Assembly (NCBI GenBank): GCA_023451915.1
Contig: JAEXXS010000494.1
Span: 1-9,917 of the forward strand
Direction of reading: 5' to 3'
From: Pseudomonadota bacterium
GTDB lineage: Bacteria; Pseudomonadota; Alphaproteobacteria; Rhizobiales; Rhizobiaceae
Length of the DNA stretch: 9,917 nt
A program made the position numbers and the translations under genes. Of this stretch, positions 5,609 to 9,917 are shown one piece after another. Under the pieces are notes generated by a model. It was given only the letters and a program-made list of their open reading frames with translations. It did no database searches and was not told where the DNA came from. Each line of letters opens with the position of its first letter. Positions within the stretch are counted from its first letter, which is position 1.

Positions 5609-6595
5609 GTGAATACCCGGAAAATGTTCCGTTATCTCAATCAGGAAAAGATCGTCTTTCTATTGACGGTGCTGCTTTTCATCGTCTTTTCCTTGACGCT
5701 CAACAATTTTCTGGATCGCAACAACATTCTGTCCCTGATGCGGAGCGTTGCTGTTCTGGGTATCCTTGGACTTGGCATGTTGATTGTCGTGCTCGGACGC
5801 GGCATCGACCTGTCGCTGGTCGCGACAATGGCGATCTCCATCGCCTGGGCGATGCAGATGATCAACGCCGGAACGCCAGTTTACGCCGCACTGTCGCTTG
5901 GTTTGCTTTTTGCCTTGGGCGTAGCGCTCTGCACCGGGATCTTGGTTGCTTATGCCGAAATTCCCCCGCTTTTCGCAACGCTTGCCATGGCGACCGTGGT
6001 CTATGGCTTCGGACGCGCACATCTGATCGTGGGCACTGACGTCGTTTATATGCCGAAGACCATGGGATGGATCGTCAGCCTGGGGCAGGGGAAACTGTTC
6101 GGCGTGCCAATGCCAATCATTGTCGCAGCTGTCATGGCGCTGGTGGTCTATCTGTTCTTGCGGTTCACCAAATTCGGAACCTTCGTCTATGCGATAGGCG
6201 ACAACCTCGCCGCAGCGCGCATCGGTGGTGTTGCGGTGCGTCCGATGCTGGTGTTGCAATATGTGCTTGCCGGAGGCATCGCCTTCATAGCCGGCATCAT
6301 CACAGCCACTTCTGTTGAAGCGATGAATACCCGCATCGTCAACTCCAACATGATTTACGATGTTATTCTGGTTGTCGTGCTAGGTGGGGTTGGCCTGTCG
6401 GGTGGTAAAGGCAGTGTGCGCAACGTCATTGTCGGAACCCTTCTCATAGGCGTGCTGATGAACGGCATGACGATTATGGATATCCAATACACAGTTCAAA
6501 ATGTGGTCAAAAGCCTGATCCTGCTGCTGGCGATTGTCGTCGACAGCATTGTCAATCCTCGTGACGAGCAAACCGGTCAGCAGGGGGATATCTGA
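5609..6595 (+). CDS. RbsC-type ABC transporter permease (first of two)
   Basis: With the GTG start the protein has 328 aa, typical for the branched/ribose-type permease family (BPD_transp_2). It is almost entirely hydrophobic, with about 8-10 membrane segments. It opens with a short cytoplasmic tail and a first membrane segment (IVFLLTVLLFIVFSL), then GRGIDLSLVATMAIS, the counterpart of the GGIDLS motif of RbsC; the first Gly is replaced by Arg here. The cytoplasmic loop near IGGVAVRPMLVLQYVLAGG is expected to contact the ATPase, and VVLGGVGLSGGKGSV is the usual C-terminal family motif. It would form half of the inner-membrane channel, probably as a heterodimer with the permease domain encoded at 7790. 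It is the first gene of the importer operon, 45 bases ahead of the binding-protein gene. The imported substrate is probably a sugar or sugar-like compound, judged by family only. Confidence 0.92.
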   Translation: MNTRKMFRYLNQEKIVFLLTVLLFIVFSLTLNNFLDRNNILSLMRSVAVLGILGLGMLIVVLGRGIDLSLVATMAISIAWAMQMINAGTPVYAALSLGLLFALGVALCTGILVAYAEIPPLFATLAMATVVYGFGRAHLIVGTDVVYMPKTMGWIVSLGQGKLFGVPMPIIVAAVMALVVYLFLRFTKFGTFVYAIGDNLAAARIGGVAVRPMLVLQYVLAGGIAFIAGIITATSVEAMNTRIVNSNMIYDVILVVVLGGVGLSGGKGSVRNVIVGTLLIGVLMNGMTIMDIQYTVQNVVKSLILLLAIVVDSIVNPRDEQTGQQGDI

Positions 6596-6640
6596 CCGTA
6601 GTTTTCGCCACGATTTAAATCTTTTTGGGAGGAGAGAGTT

Positions 6641-7669
6641 ATGAGCAAATCGAGCTTGCTGAAATATGCGGCGATGGCTGCAACCGCGCTGGTGATCGGC
6701 ACTGCATCCGTCAAAGCGGCGGATGACATGAATGACCCCTATCGCGACCCGGCCCTGAGTTCTCTTGCAGGCAAGAAAATCGCTTATCTGCCGATCTCGA
6801 TCGGTTTCGATATGGCGCAGGCCTGGGGTGGCGTGGTCAAGACTGAAGCCGAGCGCTACGGCATGAGTTTCTCTTCACAAGATCCAAACTGGAACACGGA
6901 TGCAATGGCGCAGGGCATGACCGCGCTGATTGCGGAGCATCCAGATGTTATTGTGACTCAGAACCCGGACATGCAGTCGCTGGCGCGCCTTCTCAAACAG
7001 GCCAATGCGGCTGGCATCGTTGTGGTGCAGCTGAATATGCAGGGCGCGGTGCAGACAGACGCTTTCGTAGGACCGGACTTTATCGCCATGGGCGAACAGG
7101 CCGCGAACATGATGCTAAAGAAATGTGGTGCCGATACCCAGACATCGCACAAGGTTGCTATCGTGCAGGGCGTTCTGACCGGCGGTGTCAGCTATTACCA
7201 GGTTCAGGGCATGATGAAGGTGTTCAACGAGCATCCTGAAATCAAGATTGTTTCCAGTCAGGCAGCCGACTGGGATGCTTCCAAGGCGCGCGCCATTACC
7301 GAAACGGCGCTGCAACAAAACCCCGATCTTTGTGGCGTCATCGATGTATGGGACGGGCAGGGCATTGGCACCGGCGCTGCAATCAAGCAGGCAGGCAAGC
7401 AGGGACAGGTATATTTTATTACGTCCGGTGGTGGAGCGCAGAGCATGTGTGATGCCCTTCTGGATGGAACTTATTCTGCGGCAATCAATTACGACTCGCC
7501 TGGTATGGGGCGCGACGCATGGACTGCAATCATGATTGCACTTCAAAACAAGCAGGGCGCTGGCGCGATCAAGACACAGATCTATGCTCCCTCCCGCGTT
7601 ATGACGAAAGAAGATGTCAAGGAAGGCACCTGCTGGGATCCTCAGCAATACGCCAAGATATTGCGCTGA
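6641..7669 (+). CDS. Periplasmic sugar-type substrate-binding protein of the ABC importer
   Basis: This 342-aa protein has a clear Sec signal peptide: lysine-containing N-terminus, hydrophobic core around 9-22 and a V-K-A cleavage site after residue 26. The mature part has the two-lobe periplasmic-binding fold of the ribose-binding-like group (Peripla_BP_4), with KKIAYLPISIGFDMAQAWGG at the start, DVIVTQNPD, AGIVVVQLNM, VAIVQGVLTGG and GVIDVWDGQGIGTGAAI. It would capture the substrate in the periplasm and deliver it to the two permeases. It lies between the two permease genes. An excellent GGGAGG lies 8 bases upstream of the ATG. A strong hairpin starts 9 bases after its stop codon, which fits the usual need for more binding protein than permease. 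The protein has no lipobox, so it should be soluble. Ligand is unknown; it is more distant from RbsB than ordinary ribose-binding proteins. Confidence 0.93.
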   Translation: MSKSSLLKYAAMAATALVIGTASVKAADDMNDPYRDPALSSLAGKKIAYLPISIGFDMAQAWGGVVKTEAERYGMSFSSQDPNWNTDAMAQGMTALIAEHPDVIVTQNPDMQSLARLLKQANAAGIVVVQLNMQGAVQTDAFVGPDFIAMGEQAANMMLKKCGADTQTSHKVAIVQGVLTGGVSYYQVQGMMKVFNEHPEIKIVSSQAADWDASKARAITETALQQNPDLCGVIDVWDGQGIGTGAAIKQAGKQGQVYFITSGGGAQSMCDALLDGTYSAAINYDSPGMGRDAWTAIMIALQNKQGAGAIKTQIYAPSRVMTKEDVKEGTCWDPQQYAKILR

Positions 7670-7678
7670 ACGTGCAGC

Positions 7679-7709
7679 GGCATGGTCTGTCCGATGGATA
7701 GGCCATGCC
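7679..7709 (+). promoter_or_regulatory. Strong intra-operon hairpin after the binding-protein gene
   Basis: Bases 7679-7692 pair with 7696-7709 over 14 bp (two G-T wobbles) around a 3-base GAT loop; the outer 7 bp, GGCATGG with CCATGCC, are perfect. No T-run follows and co-directional genes lie downstream, so this is unlikely to be a full terminator. It is best read as an mRNA-stabilising or attenuating element that raises binding-protein output relative to the downstream permease fusion. A further copy of GGCATGG at 7735-7741 could compete for the CCATGCC arm. Confidence 0.55.
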
Positions 7710-7776
7710 AGTTATGCCCCAATCCTATCCGCGCGGCATGGGCTGCCTGATTTCCGTTCGATTTGAATTCTCGCAT

Positions 7777-7782
7777 GAGGAG
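7777..7782 (+). promoter_or_regulatory. Ribosome binding site supporting a TTG start for the fusion gene
   Basis: GAGGAG at 7777-7782 lies 7 bases upstream of the TTG at 7790. The in-frame ATG at 7775 overlaps this sequence and has no Shine-Dalgarno of its own, and a TTG at 7763 is likewise unsupported. The choice changes the N-terminus by 5-9 residues only. Confidence 0.5.
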
Positions 7783-7789
7783 ACGTGCC

Positions 7790-9910
7790 TTGGCGTCGGC
7801 GAACACATTGACGAAGCTGCGATATCGCTTCATCCCCGATCACGTCATCGGGGAAATTCTCTCCAAAAAGTGGATCGATAACGCTATCCCCTTTCTGGTG
7901 CTATTGGCGGTCATCGCGGTTTTCGGTGCACTGATCCCCAATTTTTTCAGCGCGGGCAATCTTTCCATTACCGCACGACAGCTTGGTGAATTCTCGCTGG
8001 TCTGCATCGCGATGATGGTGGTCATTGTGGTGGGCGGCATAGACCTTTCGGTCGGCTCAAATTTCGCGCTCGGCAATTTCATGACTCTAGCGCTGCTTAA
8101 TCTGGCGGGCTGGTCAGTGTGGACCACGGTGCCGGCAGTCATTCTGATTTGCGGATCGGTCGGTCTTTTGAATGGTGTCCTGGTCGGCTATCTGAGATTA
8201 CGAGCCTTCCTGACGACGCTTGTGACGCTCATTGTTGTGCGGGCTGTCGTTGACATGCTGCTGCTCAAATATGCTCAGGCCATGTCAATGAGCTTCTATC
8301 AGTCCGACATCTGGGACATGATGGGACTGGGCGGACCGTTCGGCATCCCGTTTTCTTTTTGCGTGCTGGTTGTCGTAGCACTGGTTGGCCATATTCTTCT
8401 CACCCGGTCACGCCCCGGATGGCGTCTGATGGCCATCGGTGGGTCGCGCCGTTCGGCGCATAATATCGGCCTCTCGGTACGCGGTACGGTCTGCGCGGCT
8501 TATACAATCTCCGGCATGCTGTGCGGTCTGGCGGGCGTGCTTTATGCGGCGCGACTGTCGGGAGCAGGCACGGATACCGGGATGGGGCTGGAGATTTCCG
8601 CCCTGACAGCAGCTGTTCTGGGCGGAAACAGCCTTGGCGGCGGGCGCGGTTCCATTGTCAAAGCGCTGATTGGCTCGATCATTGTGCTGGTTCTGACCAA
8701 TGGCGTATTGCGCCTCGGTCTGAATTCCGGGTCAGGGCCGATGGTGCTTGGCCTGACGCTGATTTTCGCGGTCTTCGTGGATGTGCGCTGGCTCAAGAAC
8801 CGCGATAAGCTTCTGAACAAGGTTTATGTCTCGCCAACTTATATCGAGTTGCCCGAGCCGGTATCGACAGGTGGGGACTCCAGCTCTGCATTCGCATTGA
8901 ATGATCGGTTGAAAAATGTCGAAATCATCGGGTTGGCGGACGTGGAATCGCCCGAAGATGTCATTCTCGATGATGACGACTATCTCTATTGCGGCACACG
9001 CCATGGCGACATCGTTCGCTTTGCGCCGCCTGAATACAAAACCCACGAAGTCTACGCCCATATTGGCGGTTCTCCGCTTGGTATGGGCTGGGACAAAGAC
9101 AAAAACCTGCTCGTCTGCGTGGGTGGCATGGGGCTTTACAAGATTGACCGTGACCGCAATGTCATCAAGGTTACGGACGAAACCAATCGTTCCAAATTTT
9201 CGGTTGTTGACGATTCACGACTGCGTCTGGCGGATGATCTTGATATCGCCCCGGACGGACGGATCTATTTCTCCGAAGCGACGGTCCGCTATGAAATGCA
9301 TGACTGGCCGGTCGATGCACTGGAAAGCCGCGGCAACGGTCGCATCATCTGCCACGACCCGAAGACGGGTAAGACCCATACAGCTTTGCGCAATCTGATT
9401 TTCCCGAACGGTATATGCACCGCTCATGACGGCCAGTCGATCCTTTTTGCAGAAAGCTGGGCATGTCGCATCAATCGGTACTATGTCGACGGTCCGAAGG
9501 CGGGAACTGTGGAACGCGTTCTCGACCGGTTGCCGGGCTATCCCGATAACATCAACCGCGCCTCCGATGGTACTTATTGGGCAGCGATCATGGGCATGCG
9601 CTCGCCAGCACTCGACGTGGCGCTGCGTATGCCGGGTTTCCGTAAACGCATGGCGCGACGAATTGCACCGGACCAGTGGCTTTACCCGAACCTTAATATC
9701 GGCTGTGTCATTCGCTTCAACGATAAGGGCGAGGTTCTGGAATCCCTTTGGGATCAGGGCGCTGAAAACCATCCGATGATTACTTCAATGCGTGAGCACA
9801 AGGGCTATCTCTATCTTGGAGGTATCACCAACAATCGCATTGGTCGCATCAAGCTTGAAGGACGGGATGGTAGCTGGTCGGGTTATCAGAACTATTGGGG
9901 GAAAGCGTGA
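7790..9910 (+). CDS. Fusion protein: RbsC-type ABC permease plus strictosidine-synthase/SMP-30-like beta-propeller
   Basis: From the TTG at 7790 the protein has 706 aa, about twice a normal permease. Residues about 15-340 are a complete RbsC-type permease with GGIDLSVGSNFALG, the ATPase-contact region (AYTISGMLCGLAGVLYAARL) and AAVLGGNSLGGGRGSI. A charged stretch (RWLKNRDKLLNK) and a linker lead to a beta-propeller domain at about 377-700. This has strictosidine-synthase/APMAP-like signatures: FSEAT, NGRIICHDPKTGKT, FPNGIC and LPGYPDNI. Residues matching metal-ligand positions of SMP-30/paraoxonase-type propellers are E389, D482/D483, N540 and D586/N587. Such domains in bacteria are usually lactonases or esterases; an alkaloid synthase role is not expected. 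RbsC proteins have cytoplasmic termini, so the domain should face the cytoplasm. There is no stop or frameshift between the domains. The gene follows the binding protein after a hairpin and ends in a 1-base overlap with the next gene. Domain calls are firm; enzymatic activity is inferred. Confidence 0.9.
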   Translation: MASANTLTKLRYRFIPDHVIGEILSKKWIDNAIPFLVLLAVIAVFGALIPNFFSAGNLSITARQLGEFSLVCIAMMVVIVVGGIDLSVGSNFALGNFMTLALLNLAGWSVWTTVPAVILICGSVGLLNGVLVGYLRLRAFLTTLVTLIVVRAVVDMLLLKYAQAMSMSFYQSDIWDMMGLGGPFGIPFSFCVLVVVALVGHILLTRSRPGWRLMAIGGSRRSAHNIGLSVRGTVCAAYTISGMLCGLAGVLYAARLSGAGTDTGMGLEISALTAAVLGGNSLGGGRGSIVKALIGSIIVLVLTNGVLRLGLNSGSGPMVLGLTLIFAVFVDVRWLKNRDKLLNKVYVSPTYIELPEPVSTGGDSSSAFALNDRLKNVEIIGLADVESPEDVILDDDDYLYCGTRHGDIVRFAPPEYKTHEVYAHIGGSPLGMGWDKDKNLLVCVGGMGLYKIDRDRNVIKVTDETNRSKFSVVDDSRLRLADDLDIAPDGRIYFSEATVRYEMHDWPVDALESRGNGRIICHDPKTGKTHTALRNLIFPNGICTAHDGQSILFAESWACRINRYYVDGPKAGTVERVLDRLPGYPDNINRASDGTYWAAIMGMRSPALDVALRMPGFRKRMARRIAPDQWLYPNLNIGCVIRFNDKGEVLESLWDQGAENHPMITSMREHKGYLYLGGITNNRIGRIKLEGRDGSWSGYQNYWGKA

Positions 9911-9917
9911 TGGCCAA
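9910..9917 (+). CDS. Start of a further operon gene (partial, only 8 bases visible)
   Basis: An ATG at 9910 shares its A with the TGA stop of the fusion gene, a typical coupled arrangement. GGGGGAAAG just upstream, inside the fusion gene, serves as ribosome binding site. Only Met-Ala plus two bases are visible. The importer lacks an ATP-binding protein in this window, so a RbsA-type ATPase or another pathway enzyme is expected here or shortly after; this is inference from operon logic. Confidence 0.5.

Noticed and set aside
5660..6259. A long minus-strand open frame (199 codons) opposite the first permease gene
   Set aside because: Its product is abnormally rich in His, Gln, Asp and Arg with no recognisable domain, as expected for the antisense of a hydrophobic gene with strong codon bias. 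The plus-strand permease explains the region fully.
9215..9772. Minus-strand 185-codon frame opposite the beta-propeller domain
   Set aside because: No family motifs and no supporting start signals; the plus-strand frame shows clear propeller motifs across the same bases.
7790..9910. Strictosidine synthase activity for the C-terminal domain
   Set aside because: The domain shares the propeller family, but bacterial members lack the plant alkaloid pathway; a lactonase or esterase role is more plausible in an importer operon.

Overview
The window reads as chromosomal DNA of an alphaproteobacterium, most likely a member of the Brucella/Ochrobactrum group or a near relative. This rests on moderate-to-high GC with alphaproteobacterial codon use, a RbsC-type transporter with its binding-protein gene between two permease genes, and a Nac-like LysR regulator. 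The genus is an inference; there is no rRNA or other marker gene here. The window is densely coding, with no gene-free stretch above 300 bases. No tRNA, rRNA, IS element, CRISPR array or prophage gene was seen.

Left part (1-3426) is a divergent acyl-CoA module. On the minus strand a CitE/HpcH-type CoA-ester lyase (2018-1191) is followed after 1 base by an MmgE/PrpD-family gene that runs off the left edge. On the plus strand, across a 268-base intergenic region, is a class III (CaiB/BaiF) CoA-transferase (2287-3426). This trio resembles the core of itaconate/citramalate-type C5-dicarboxylate catabolism: acid activated to a CoA ester, hydrated, then cleaved to pyruvate plus acetyl-CoA. The MaoC-type hydratase of that scheme is not in the window. 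A LysR regulator (GTG start at 3525) follows on the plus strand and is the natural candidate regulator.

Middle part (4482-5608) holds an SDR dehydrogenase (4578-5363), whose strong Shine-Dalgarno sequence lies in a 7-bp hairpin. After it comes a 245-base intergenic region with an extended -10 promoter candidate, a LacI-operator-like palindrome just downstream of it, and a structured leader.

Right part (5609-9917) is a RbsABC-like importer operon: permease, periplasmic binding protein, then a second permease fused in one reading frame to a C-terminal strictosidine-synthase/SMP-30-like six-bladed beta-propeller, then the first bases of another gene (ATG at 9910, sharing one base with the previous stop). 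A long hairpin follows the binding-protein gene and may set its expression above that of the permeases. The permease-hydrolase fusion is the most unusual thing in the window: it would place a putative lactonase or esterase at the cytoplasmic face of the importer. With the SDR just upstream, the right half could import and process a sugar-like or lactone-like substrate, but the substrate cannot be read from the sequence.
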